NCBI GenBank assembly: GCA_020055645.1 | Contig: CM034547.1 | Span: forward strand, 34,354,909-34,418,908 | DNA: 64,000 bases | DNA from: Tomocerus qinae | Lineage: Eukaryota > Arthropoda > Collembola > Entomobryomorpha > Tomoceridae | Reading direction: 5' to 3' | In this document: positions 51,701 through 64,000 of the stretch, piece after piece | Layout of the letters: each line of letters opens with the position of its first letter | Position numbering within the stretch: the stretch's first letter is position 1 | Notes under the pieces: generated by a model | Databases searched by the model: none | Told to the model about the DNA's origin: nothing | The model's input: the letters and a program-made list of their open reading frames with translations, nothing else | Made by a program: the position numbers and the translations under genes

Positions 51701-54700
51701 AGATGCGTATTACAAGTATCCCTTGTGTTTCGTAGTCGTCATCCATTGGGCGGATGGCTGTAAAGACTAAGAGGGACTGGGAATTCCTCCATTCTTCTTT
51801 CCCTCCATTTGGCTGGCTGGATAGATCCTTATCGTTTTGGATGCATATAAATACTCTTTACTATGACTGCTGCTGGCAACAATTTTACTGTGTATTTAGC
51901 TCCGTGATGCTTATATTTAGTTGATGATCATGATCATGCAAAGTTTTTGATGGAAATAGTATCTGATGAATACTGAATGCTTTGGATGATAAGCTGTGCA
52001 CGTAAATCTTCTCGCAAAAGGGAGAAGGTATATGCACTACAGGGGAAACTAACGACCCGAAGTGGATAAAGTGAAGTAGCAAGAAATTGAGTTTAGCTAT
52101 AACATTATAATGTGCTTCTAGTCGTTCCGCTTAGTTGAGGTGGCTCTTCTTTCACCAACAGATATTACGTAAATTGTGTACCTATATAGATAGATTAGAT
52201 TGCTATGCATACTGTGCAGCTTGCTCATTGCCGCTGTGATGTAACGTGCGTCAAGACAAGGCACGTCAACTAAGCTTATTTAACTAATGCAATAGTGAAA
52301 TTCCACTTTAGTTACTTCACTGACTGACTGAGAACAAATGCTGGGGATACGGCTGGATGACGTTCGTACAATGCAGTACAATACAAATATTATTTTGTCT
52401 CTCCATGTATCTGTATACGGTGATCATACATGATTATATGCTTCACATCATCAGTGGAGTTGAGTTCATTTCCAGTGCACTGCACTGCAGTCTCGAAACC
52501 TGGAAAATAAATGCTTATTTAGGGAGCTAACACAAAGAGCCAAGACCGATTAGAGGAAGACCGCTTGGCACTTGGGGAGAAAATAGCTAATTTTCATAAG
52601 TGAGTCTCGGTTTGGATCGGAACAATGAGTTTGTGCATGCTTGAGATGATTTCCGGTAAAAAGGAAGTATTAGCTAAAGATTAGATACTATCTATTGGCC
52701 TATTGGAGAGTTTATGTTGTTTTGCTCTAGTTAAAATAGCGGAGAATCTGTGTAATGGCATAGTATTGCTAGTAAACTGTATAGTAAATTGCTCTTGTAA
52801 ATTATGGATTTTGAAGTATATTCATTTGGCGATTTATGTTAACTATAAGTGAGCAATCATTCTATGGAATCTTCTGTTGAGTACATGCAGACCGTTCTAA
52901 ACCTGAAGTTATTAGTGGCAGTTCAGCGGAACATTCATAAATTGTTGTTTTATTATGTTGGCTGGTTGGTTGGTGAGTATTTAAATCAGGGCGAAAGTAA
53001 ATAGTAGAACGAGAGCAGTTGTAGTATATGTTTATAGTGATGGTGTAGTGAGTGCATTTATTTCGCGTCGAAATTCTCTGCACTAGTGGTCTATGTCTTT
53101 AGTTTCCTAATAGTTTTGAATGTAATTTATGTTCCCTCCTGGAGAGTCGGATTTTCAACAGGAAGCTTCTAGATTAGTATTATTAATGCTTGCAAATATT
53201 GGATTAGCGTTTGGTTGGGTAGGGAGAAGGGAGGAATGAAGTCGCAATGAAATGAGGTTCTTCTTGTGTATCCGTGTGTGTAGCCAAATACCTGATGCTA
53301 ATTACTCATCTCAAGTGACTGTGCTATGCGGCTTGGGATATTATAATGGGGAAAGGGAAGGAATGGGAGATTCTCAGAGATTTGATTTCGACTGTCTTTG
53401 TCATGTCATCTCTTCATGTGTAGAGAGAATTAGTATTTTCTGGTGCAATATCTGGTTTACTTGCTACACGTTATGTCACGTCCCATTTTGTTTGTACCCG
53501 ACAAACAATATAATCGTGTTATATATTTCCCTAGTCACTACCCCTGCTCATCTATATCTCTACATGATTTATATGAATGGATGGGTATTATTAGCCCGAG
53601 TTTGTAATTGTTGTTGTACTTGTAATTACTGGTTCTCTAATATCCGTGAGCAGGTTTCCAGAGATTTGCAATGTAATTAGTAATTACTAGCGAGTGAGTT
53701 GGTTACTGTCGCCACGTCCGTAATGACTGATTGGAAGGAAAGATAATTCTTGTGTAAATACATGAAATGAATTGAGATAACAACTAGCAATTACTGGCTG
53801 TGTTGATATTAGAGTGGATGTGATGTGATGCATCGGGCGGGATGCTGCGGATGTTCACTGTGTGGCCGTCTCAATTTAGAAAGCTCGCTAATGAAGAAAA
53901 TGTCAGTGTTGGTCAAGTGTGATTCATCATGTCACAGGAGACTGTCTTCTCTGACCAATAGACTTTTCTCAAAAGATAGTAGAGTGAGAGGCAATGATCG
54001 AATTTAGCTCATTTGGAGCAGAACGAGTCAAGCAAAGCCATTTAGATACTCTCTGGCTACAATGTCTCTAGATCTGCCTGCTTGGTTGGATTAGTTTCTC
54101 CAAGTTTGGGTTTTTCCTTCTTGTTTGGGTTAGTAGTACCTAGATCATATGAGTCGAATGCAACTTGGATTTGGATAGTCTTTGTAGTACGTACGGTTCG
54201 GGGATCCACGGTTCAGTGGCATAGCTCAGCACTGCTTGATTAGATTGTAGTTTTTGTATATGACATTTTCTCTGTAGTTTACTACTGGAAATTCCTTATC
54301 TATGTATACTACTTAGAATGTTCTATGTATTATCAAACATTTGTAGTGATGTGATGTATGTATAGGTGAGGAAGGTATTATTGTTTGGGATGAAAGATTC
54401 TCCTCTCCTGGCAAATCTTCATATAGTATACACATGATGAAAATGTATAAATCCAGTATAGTGTCAGTATCTACTATCTGCGGTTGATTTGTGGAGTGGA
54501 AGTAAGGAGGAATTGATTGCATTTGCTTGTCTAGAACAAAGCTTTGAGTTTAGAGTATTGACCTTTTTAGAGGAAAACAGGAATTACATAACTTGGTATC
54601 TAGAAATAGAATAGCATAAGAGTAGACGGAAATTGAAGACAGTAGTATATAGTGCAAGGAGGTATATGCTAAATCTCAAAGACAAAGATAGATCAAGTTG

Positions 54701-57700
54701 AGTGTTAAGGTGAATTATTTGGATTTGTGTAATGTGGTATAACCGCTAGTCATGGGTTGCCATATTACTATGTGTGTAGATTTGTATTCCTCTTCGAACC
54801 CAGTACAGTAGTGAGTAAAGTGTGTTGTAGACTTCTAGCATTAGTTTGTACATCATAAACAAGTATAGAAATGGTGTAAGGGACGTGCATGGTTGCTTAA
54901 TCGAACGTATAAATGATTTATTGAATAGGAAAGGAACGGAGAGTTTGTATCAGTTTTGTGAAGATGGGAGAGAAAAACTTGATTTATTTTTGTTTTGAGT
55001 TGAGCTGTGATATGATTATGACTTGTATTCTGTTGTAAGTTGTGACTGTGTAAGTTAAGGTTAGTCTACTCGTCAAGTCGTGGTGGAAGTAGACAGGAGT
55101 AGTATTATCAGCAGGAAAGTAGTAAATCGTATTGAGTTACATGATGAGACTGAAAATAGAAAAGATATGTAATGCAATGCGCTCTACCTACTTATATAGA
55201 TCTCAGTCAGTCAGTCTCTAATAAGTATCTGTTACTATTTTCTACGTAAGTAAGTGGGATACAAGGAGCATCTCAAAATGTAGTGTAGTAAGTGTAGTAA
55301 AGATGAGGGAGAGAAAACGAAGCCAAGTTCAATTCGGTTCACAATTGAACCTTGCCAAGCTGAAAATGTAGGATGCTCAGAATGCTCACTGAGCTTGTTA
55401 TCTTATTATTCCAGAACACCTCTCTTCGTCTCGTTTAGTTTTGTCTCCTCTCTCATGCTTTTGCTTTACTCAACTTTACTCTGCCTCTCTTCTGCTTTTT
55501 TGTAGCTGTGACGAAAGTCAGTGGAAAGAAACTAGAAGTGACAACACTAATGACGGAAATCGAATGAGAGGAAGGTTTTCCGTCTTGTTGACTGTGTCTG
55601 TCTTTATGTCTCACAGACTTGAGATTTCTCTTCATCTCTTCTTCCCTCTAGTTCCTTTACTAACACACTCATTATGTCTCTCCTTCATTCATTCTACTAT
55701 TTATCCTTTGCTACTCTACTCCTATTCACCTATACTATACTGCTGCACTTAAGTACGTGCACATTTTGTATATATTATGTCCTTGTTAAAAAATTATCCA
55801 CAACCTTCCATCCCTTCTTCCTTCATAAACTGAAAAAAATGAACTTGTGAGTTTAGTGGATTGTAGGTGGGTACGAAAATATCTCAACTCTAGACAGTCT
55901 TCAACTCAGTCAGTTGAAATACAACTTTGCTTGACGTTGTATATTATAGTTAGTATGAAGTAAGTATCTGTATACAGATAAATATAACTTGGCTCCTATT
56001 TTATTTGTTGTTGTACCTGTCAATTTGACTCAATTGGTTATCTAAGCAGAATAAACCTACTGTGTTTCTTTGAATGCATTTATTGCTGTTGTGACGGCAT
56101 TTTTGGGTTTATTGTAGACTCTAGCCGAAAATGAATTTTGTAGCTTTAACACTTGGGTAGGAGTGGACGAATCGTAAATAGCAAAAAGTCTCTGACATAA
56201 GCCTTGCTATATTTTATTTTGCCTTAACTAACTGGTTACAATATTGTTGTTTTGTTACGCTAATGCTCTTGAGCATCAGAGTAATTCTAAAGTTCCCTTG
56301 CAAAATTACTTCAATAAATAGTCACGATGGATAACGTGAGACAGAAATTGTGTCTCTAGTGCAATAAGGTAGCCATTAAAATTAATGAGTGTTCATACTG
56401 TAAATCCCCATTGTTTACCATAGATTAGTAAGCGAATATGTGTGCAATTAGTGCTCAAGCACTACAACAAACGAAACTGGAACATGTAACTTTGTAGTTA
56501 TAAATGGTATATTGCTATATATGTAATGCTATAGGTATAGTTAATAGAATACTAGTTACAAATACGGTGTTCGGCGAATGCTCAACTGAGAAAACAACAG
56601 TGAACATGAATGAATGTAATAATATTGGATTTTATAGCTTGTGCTAGTGTGAAATTTATTACTGACTTTGGAAATTCATGTCGAGACTAAGCTTTATTAG
56701 CAATTTTTTGAAGATTTATACCACCTACGTAAGTGGATACAAACGCATGTTAATGCATTTTTGGATGTAATATGTTGTTACTTAGCAAATATTATCAATT
56801 AGCAGAGATGCTGTACCTTTTTTATCTTTAGCTCACTGCAATGTTCTTCCCCTTGCTCATCTTCTTTTCGTTGATTTAATAGAAACAGCTTAGTTGAGTG
56901 CGTAGAGAATCCATAGAGAGAAGGGATATTCACCTTATTACTTGCATAGGAGGATATAAGTCAGTTTGTTACACAATATAGGATTTTCAATTTCAACGTG
57001 AGGTACTAATGAGAAAGGAGTTGTCGACACAATGCAAAGTACGTGTAAGTGTTGGTAGCTAATGCTGCAATTAGATAGGAGAAAGTAATAATACGTAGAA
57101 GGGTGACCTGCCGTTCCAAGTTAGTCTTGTGGTTGTGTCTATGTTACCGGGAAATGGTGATATTATGCATTTCATTTATCATTATATTATTGGTGTTTGA
57201 TATTTTGCGAGGGTGAATGATGTGTTATTACTATATGTGTGCGGGGATGGTATATTATGGTGTTCTGGCACTGAAATTGTTGAATGCTATCGATGGTTCC
57301 TAGCTGCTAGATCAAAATTTAGGTTCTACTAAATGCAATTGAAAACTAGCTAATTCTGTAGATGTGCTGCGTCTCAAAACTGATGCAAACGTACTTCAAA
57401 TAAATAAAATGCAATCAGTAATCACAAAAATGTACAACTAATTAATTTACTAACGGCTAAAATTAACGGTACAAAATAGCTCCGCACGCACACCTTCTCA
57501 GTCAGAATCTCAGGAACTCAATGCGGCTTTTCCTTCTACCACATTCCACAATCACTTCATACAACATTCACATTACACGCATGTGCGGAACCAATATTCA
57601 ATTAAATTCAATGGTTTTACAAGATTCACTCTATGACAATTTCACAAAACATAAATACATATTTCATGTAAAGCTAAAATAGTCGATAACACTAGACAAT

Positions 57701-60700
57701 ATGTGTATGTGCTATATTTCTTTGGTGAGATTTATTTTTTTAGTGATACACATTAAGTTGCATAGTTTTTAGTCAAACGGTAGTATAGAGTTGCGTTTGA
57801 TTATTCGTGTTTCAAATTGCAATTAGATGCAGACTCATTGATTTCAAAATTCAAAAATTGTTTAGACAAACTTCAATCCCCTAATATTCTTTGCTGAAAT
57901 GATAGCAGCATACGGTTATCTGAAAAAACAGATTCTGTTTTGATTTAGGGCAAATGTAGTTTTCCCTGTAACCATTGACTGTGAAGTCGAATATTGAGCA
58001 TTAGTTCTTTGAGTAGGAGTCTTTAGTTCCAGTTAGGTATATAGTACACTAGAAGTGTAAGTTATATTTATAATGAAGATCACAACAAGAGAACTTGGGA
58101 TTTAGGGGGATGGAGAAGTCCGTAAGTAAAGTCTATCCAATATTGGTGAATACATAGTTAGCTTTTAGCAGGATAATACCCCAACATAGAAGAAGGGCTT
58201 GTGAAAAATAGCCCCAAGAGCCCTTGGCATTGGGACGTTGATCCAACTTGGGAGTGATTTGGTTTCATGGTCTCATTTTGTTCTGTTTTGTCCAGTGCGA
58301 AGTAAAGTAATGCAGTAGAATTGGTTGGTAGTTATCAAGAGCCGAGTGGAATGTTTTACGAGTGACTGAAATCCCTTTCTAACAACCTTCTCCATGAACG
58401 AGTCATAAACGAGGACTTCCCATACGATGAACCGGATTTTTCGATCTATACTTATATTACAAATACAGAGCAGAGGAGATAGTCCTTCTTCATCGTCCTA
58501 ATACTATCTCTGTCTCTCTTTTCACTGAGATAGCCAGTTTCTTTCTCTTTCCCTACAGGATATGAAATCACTACTACTGCAATATTTGCTCTGTACCCAA
58601 CCAATGCTTATATATCTAACAATAAGCTTTTGTCTCAAAACTGGTATTTCTGCAGAGTCTATTAGCCTCATATTCTCGCTCTTCCCGTCCTATCTATAGC
58701 TCACATCTCTCCGTATAGATATCTGTCTCTGTGGTTAGCGTAGAAAGTTGGGACAGATTGTTAGCTGTTTGTTGCTTTGGGATGCCACGTGCTTGACTGT
58801 TATGATGCCCTTGCTCGTATTATTGTTGGTTATGCTGCATTTTGTGTGATAAGTACTTCAGAGTTTGCAATGTTGATAGAACATTAGTAAGACTTTACTT
58901 CAGACGATCATTTCATCATTGTTATTACATATTACTCTGTTTAAAGGAGAGATGAGTTGTAAACGTCTGAAGGACTTGGACTGTTTTGTAAATAAAGTTC
59001 GAAATGGTTTGACTTGGCATTGTCACGTTTTTTGAGTTTATAGAGCCTGGGTTGTAGGTAACGACGTTGTTTGGATTTGTATTCTGTGCGTTGCGGGTGA
59101 AATTGGCTTATTTGGTAACAACATGCCTGCTTTTATTAATTGTCAACAATCCCTCATGGGGATTTTCTTTGTTCTTAACATGGATCTTCTCTTGCCAACA
59201 CAGTTCAGTATTTGGAAAGTCTATAGAATGAATAACCAAACTAAATCTCAGTTTTCTTTTCATGGAATGAGAAAACTGTCGTATTTGATGTCAGCAAAAT
59301 AATATCTATACAGACGTTTATAAAACATCAGTAGGAGTGAGGAGTGTGTCGTAGTATTAAATTATGGGCTTAGTCAAAGCTTACTTTTAGTTTGGTGCCT
59401 TAGTTGGTTATGTTAGGTTCTTAAGATTAGAGTTAGTGAGTGACAAGGCAAAGATCAAACCTCAAAATGACAATAGCCTTCGTTATTACTCTTGTATGTC
59501 ACATGAGCATTGTACTATATATCTCATATTACACTTTAGTCTACCTGCAGGGCTTGTGTCAGGGTCCATAACAATTTGTAGTAAGAGTAGTGGCGAAAGT
59601 TAAGTAAAATGTTCATGGCACGTGTGTGTGTAAAAATTCTGTGACGATCCATGCATTGGAAAGAATAGCCCGAAAGGCTTTAGCTTACATTAGTAATATT
59701 ATAGTTGCAGTTATAGAAAAGTTTGTGTTGGCCTGAGGAAATTGTAGGTTAGTCCGTCAGCTTTAGTGTACTTTACTTCGTTGAGCCAGTCTGGCCTCTT
59801 ACATTGCATCCAGGGTACAGCGTTTCTGCAGAAAAAGATTTCTTGTTGCTGATGACAAGCATGAGACAAGTCTTTGTCTTGGGAATGAAAAGATAAGATT
59901 AGAATAGAATGGTAAGGTAATACTAGCCTAGGACTAGAAAGGATGAAATTGTGTGTTATGGGCTCTACTCCTATTGTTGTTCATTCTTTTCGCTTCTACA
60001 AGTTTATGTATAGGATTTGGTAATTCTATAGCCTAGTTTACAGATACGTATTGGTGTGTCAGTTCAGCTAGTTAGCTATTGTTATCTGTATATGATAGCT
60101 AGAGTTACCTAGTTCTTTTCTTTACCTACAGCAGACGATGAATTTTGAGGAAAAATCTTAAAGTCTCATCTTAAGTCTCTGTTAGACTATAGAACAAAGA
60201 GTAAACGAGAGTAACTGCTTGCTGAAAGCAATCCTAGAGAAAGTTAAGCTGCGAGGAACTGTTGCCTAAGTAGGAAAGGCGACGACTTTACAATACAAAG
60301 AGTTCAGTTCAAGATAGAGGAACTCTATTTCCCTGTCTTAGTTTAGTCTTAGGCAGGGCAAGTTACTGCTGTGACTATCTATCTGGGTGTCTTCTACATG
60401 TAATAGAAGGATCCGTGTGTACAGAACTACATAATAGGTATCTTAACTCCAAAACTGCAGCACACATTCACTGTAGCTAACTTTACATCTAGCAATTCTC
60501 AAACAAAGCCAGCTCCGTCTTCTGGAGTGGAGATCTAAGAATACTCATGGGGGCTGTCATGTGTGATTAAGTTAGTGTTGCGCGTGTTGGGTTACTAGCA
60601 GAAGGACTTTTCCTTTTGTTCTTCTTCAACTATGTTTTATACTTTAGACTACTCCATGTAGTATTATAATTGTCGGTTGGAGTAGGCCGTTGTGTTCTGC

Positions 60701-63336
60701 TATTGCAAAATAACTTATAGGATAATGTGCAACATAAAAATTATAGGTTTATGTTATCCCTCTCTATGTATTGATATGTTTTCTATTAGTGCTTTTGTTT
60801 ATGTGATAAATGTTATTTATGGAGTCATGCAACTGGCTTATGTATCCTTTACTATATCATTCCTATTCTTACATGATAACATTATAGGTAAATACTTGAC
60901 TTCCTGTATAATCCACAATGTAGAGGATTGTAGGGGGTATTGTTTAGTTATTATTATTATGACATTTATATTGGTAGTATAGTATTGAATGAATTGAAAC
61001 TGTTAACAATACACAGGAACATTTGAGAATTGAAATACATAAGACAATATTTTACAGTGAGAAGAATGAGAATGCTATGCCAGCACCAATTCTGAAATCC
61101 TTTTTCTTTGTTGCTCCAGTTGAGTATGGAGACAGTTGTGCGAGAAAAAATTGAATCACATGGGAATAGCTCAACTCAAGTCAATTCGCTTTAAATTAAT
61201 GGAGAAAGGAGTTTTCCAACTGCCTTAGGGTCTGAGTTAGTAAATTTTTCCTGAGCTGTGCACGCTGTCTGGAAACTACATTATATTACTCTTCTACTAT
61301 ATATCAGTATAAATGTGCAAGTCTTTATTTAATATTTATTCTCGTCTAGGGCTAAAAGTCTATGATACGTGAACATGTAGGAGGGTGTGCCTATATGTTT
61401 GATATTTACGGTATAAGTACTATTATGTCTGTTGTGTTGTGCTGTTTTGTGTTGAGTCAACTCAAGTGTGTGAGTGTGTGTGTGGGCTCCGATGGGGGAA
61501 ATAATTCCGGAGTGAAATAAAAACTCATGACTGATGGATCGCCGATAGAGCGTGTGTACTATAAGACGTAATAAATTTTTGTGAAAGAATTCATATTTAT
61601 CATAATATCACACACGATATCAGTGCAGTGTAAGTAAGGGGCAAGGAAGTGTTTAGAAAGGGTTTGTCTCCGTCAATGAAGAGTGAGAGACGGAATAAAT
61701 AATGCAGGAAAGTGCTCTCCCAAGTCAGAACAGAAGTAGATGGAACAAAACAGGATGTACACACATTCGTCGTTTCTATACATTAATATATGGCATAATA
61801 ATATATAGGAGAGAACAAAGTAAGTATTATTAGTTGAGGAGACGAGAGTAAGTATAGAGACAGTAGTTGGTTGGCTAGAGTTGGCCAGTTTTTGCCCACA
61901 CCACACTCACCCACACTACACTACTACTACTGCACTGCACCGTGTCATGTCACTACTCACTATAAAGGCTTTTTGCTATTAGTCCTTTTGTTTGTTCTCT
62001 GTCAGTGTCTACTTGCCATTACTTATGCTCTTATGGCTTCATGCATTTTCCGTTGTACTTTTATTAGTAGTTTTGTCTGACTGTTGCTTAACTTCTTTTC
62101 TGTTTTTGTTTTGAAGGGGAAAGTGTTTTTGCTGCGTTAGGAAGTTAGGATCTTGTACTTTGTCCTACTATACTATTGCGTTGTATTTTATGGCATGGCA
62201 AGCCTGACGGATTGTTTGATGTATTTCGGTATATATAATAGTATGCAGTGCAGAGTGCACAAGTATTTCTTTCGCTGGATAAATAGGTAGTAAAAGTACA
62301 GTAGAGTGAATTTGTTATTTCATAGAAATGAAAAGGTTGTCATTTTCTTTCGATCTGTTTCCCATGTTTACTTTTAAGATTTTGTTCCTTCTTTCTGGCA
62401 TTTGGATCCTCAAACTAGAAGTGCATTTGTTTTTGCAATGCGATGGTTTTAGTCTTCAGTCTATATCAGGTCGTTACACAACATGTCTTTTTGTATTATG
62501 GATGACGTGATGCTTTCTGTCGTGTTTGATTTAGATAGTTTTCTCTGTTTGACCTACAAAGAAAATACTCATAAGAGATAGACGCTTCAGTAGATGAAGT
62601 AAGACGAGACGCGTTTTTCCCCGAATACGACTTCACTAAACTTGACTTCAGCCGTATGCTTTTACTATCTCTAGATACGTCCCTATCTACACTTTCGTAG
62701 TTGTAGTGTATCGTTGCTTCGTGTTTGGTCCGTACCATATCATATCGGATGTGATGTGAGTAAAGTTATTTTCTTTGGCTCTCGGCTAACGTTGGTTTAT
62801 TGGCAGAGAAGTGAAGGCGTTTAGCGAAAGCTAGCAGAATTGGATTGGTTCAGAGATTGTATTGTCTTACTTAGATTGCTCTTGTCTCGTATCAGATTGA
62901 GTGTTTTGTGATATCGTCATTTTATTTGACTTACTACCTCTAGGTGAGGATTTTTTGTATCACTACTATACGTGTTTTCCTATGGTCTAGATAGATGTTG
63001 GGTGTTATATGTACTATGGATATCTATATTTATGAAGAACGAGAAAAGCTAAAAACACCGACTAGAGAAAAAGTAAATCTTACGTGTATAACTTGAACTG
63101 ATGAACCCATCTCTGTGTTGCTTTAATCTGCTAAAGCTACAAGATGTCCGTCACATACTACTAAGTGTGTCTGTTCATGTTTGCCAATGGAGTATACTAT
63201 GATTAGATAGAGAAAGGATATTCATAGCGACTAGACACTATAGATATACTACAGAAATGGTGTGAGTTGTTTTCGTCTCATGTCTCAAGATGATGGGATC
63301 ATTTATTTAATGATATTTTTTTGGGATACATTGCAG
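48704..63336. other. Furin intron between the His exon and substrate-pocket exon
   Basis: A 14,633-base intron from donor GTAAGT to acceptor acattgcag. No nested gene is recognised. The longest open frame (53252-53680) is rich in Cys, Tyr and Ile with no domain and looks like chance. A stretch at about 57390-57670 is A/C-rich on the + strand, unlike its T/G-rich surroundings, and may be an inserted repeat. A 14-base palindrome ATGATCATGATCAT lies at 51924-51937. Confidence 0.65.
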
Positions 63337-63509
63337 GGGTGAGAATGTTAGATGGGGATGTGACGGATGCAGTGGAAGCTCGCTCACTTTCTCATAATCC
63401 TCAACACATAGACATCTATTCGGCATCTTGGGGGCCAGACGATGATGGGAAGACAGTTGATGGGCCTGGAGAACTTGCTACCCGGGCTTTCCTCGAAGGT
63501 GTCACCAAG
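63337..63509 (+). CDS. Fur1: Furin-like proprotein convertase, exon with substrate-pocket segment
   Basis: Internal exon of 173 bases, phase 1 at the start and phase 0 at the end, between acceptor acattgcag and donor GTTTGT. The split glycine codon joins it to the previous exon to give VGGVRMLDG. It encodes [10 protein letters not shown], then [18 protein letters not shown], a hallmark of furin/kexin proteases that builds the acidic substrate cleft (human SWGPEDDGK region) and contributes calcium ligands. It ends at EGVTK, just before the expected GRGGxGSIF and WASGNGG segment with the oxyanion Asn, which must lie downstream of the window. The donor GTTTGT is weaker than the GTAAGT used by the other two exons. 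Confidence 0.95.
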
Positions 63510-64000
63510 GTTTGTTCCCATAATATATTATGTTTATTTTTACATTAACATACTTATGATTAATGACCCATCCATACATGCGTTATTCATGGATGCATAA
63601 TATATTGTACATAATGATAACATTGTATTATACTCCATTCTATAAATAGGTAGATAGATATCTTACGTCTTACGTGTATTATTTACTTATGTCAGTACTA
63701 ATAGGGAGTATCATTCGATCTCAACTGTTTTCAATATTTAACATTGTAGCCAACTGTGTGCAGATAATGTGATACTAGTACGTAGTTTCTAGGTAATGAA
63801 ATAGATACAAAAGGAACGAAGTGCATCTGTTCGTTGAAAGACAATTCTTATCATGTACGTTGAACTGTTTGAAAGTTTTATTGCTTTGTGTCTCATCTCG
63901 AATAACGTAGTATGCACTTAAATCCTTGTGTATTTATTCAAGCAGCATTGCTAAAGAGATACATACATCTAATTTTGCTAAAAGTACTAATCTCCTGCTG
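63510..64000. other. Start of the next furin intron
   Basis: Begins with donor GTTTGT. AT-rich, with no exon seen before the window ends. Confidence 0.7.

Noticed and set aside
53252-53680. Longest non-transposon open frame, 142 codons on the + strand
   Set aside because: Rich in Cys, Tyr and Ile with no domain, no splice context and no conserved pattern; expected by chance in a 64-kb AT-rich window.
1-64000. CRISPR arrays, bacterial operons and ribosome binding sites
   Set aside because: The window is eukaryotic, with spliced exons and large introns; the regular repeats seen are a 21-bp foldback array, a 33-bp LTR minisatellite and simple repeats.

Overview
This is an animal, probably arthropod, genomic window made almost entirely of intron. 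Three short exons on the + strand (23047-23175, 48538-48703, 63337-63509) join in frame. They encode the front part of the subtilisin-like catalytic domain of a furin-type proprotein convertase, including the catalytic Asp and His. The wording of the peptide, as I remember the families, is closest to arthropod furin-like protease 1. The prodomain exons lie before the window. The oxyanion-hole Asn, catalytic Ser, P domain and membrane anchor lie after it. The two complete introns are about 25.4 kb and 14.6 kb, and at least 23 kb of intron precedes the first visible exon. The DNA is AT-rich, and splice sites are standard GT/AG. I cannot name the species.

Layout: 1-738, a foldback inverted repeat with 21-bp subrepeats at its outer ends. 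739-12107, plain intronic DNA. 12108-17637, a complete EnSpm/CACTA-type (CMC superfamily) DNA transposon of about 5.5 kb with 23-bp perfect terminal inverted repeats and a TA duplication. It carries two divergent, intron-containing genes: a transposase (+ strand) and a BEN-domain protein (- strand). 17638-23046, intronic DNA. 23047-23175, furin exon. 23176-48537, a large intron holding a solo LTR (31578-32647, 5-bp target duplication, promoter and polyA signals readable on the - strand) and a small MITE (43641-44012, Harbinger-like TAA duplication). 48538-48703, furin exon. 48704-63336, intron. 63337-63509, furin exon. 63510-64000, start of the next intron.

The host gene and the mobile elements are functionally unrelated; the elements sit in introns that splicing would remove. 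The most unusual content is the transposon: a transposase paired head-to-head with a multi-exon gene for a predicted chromatin/DNA-binding BEN protein. Both genes are damaged in this copy. The transposase has one in-frame stop and one frameshift. The BEN gene has two compensating one-base shifts in its fourth exon.
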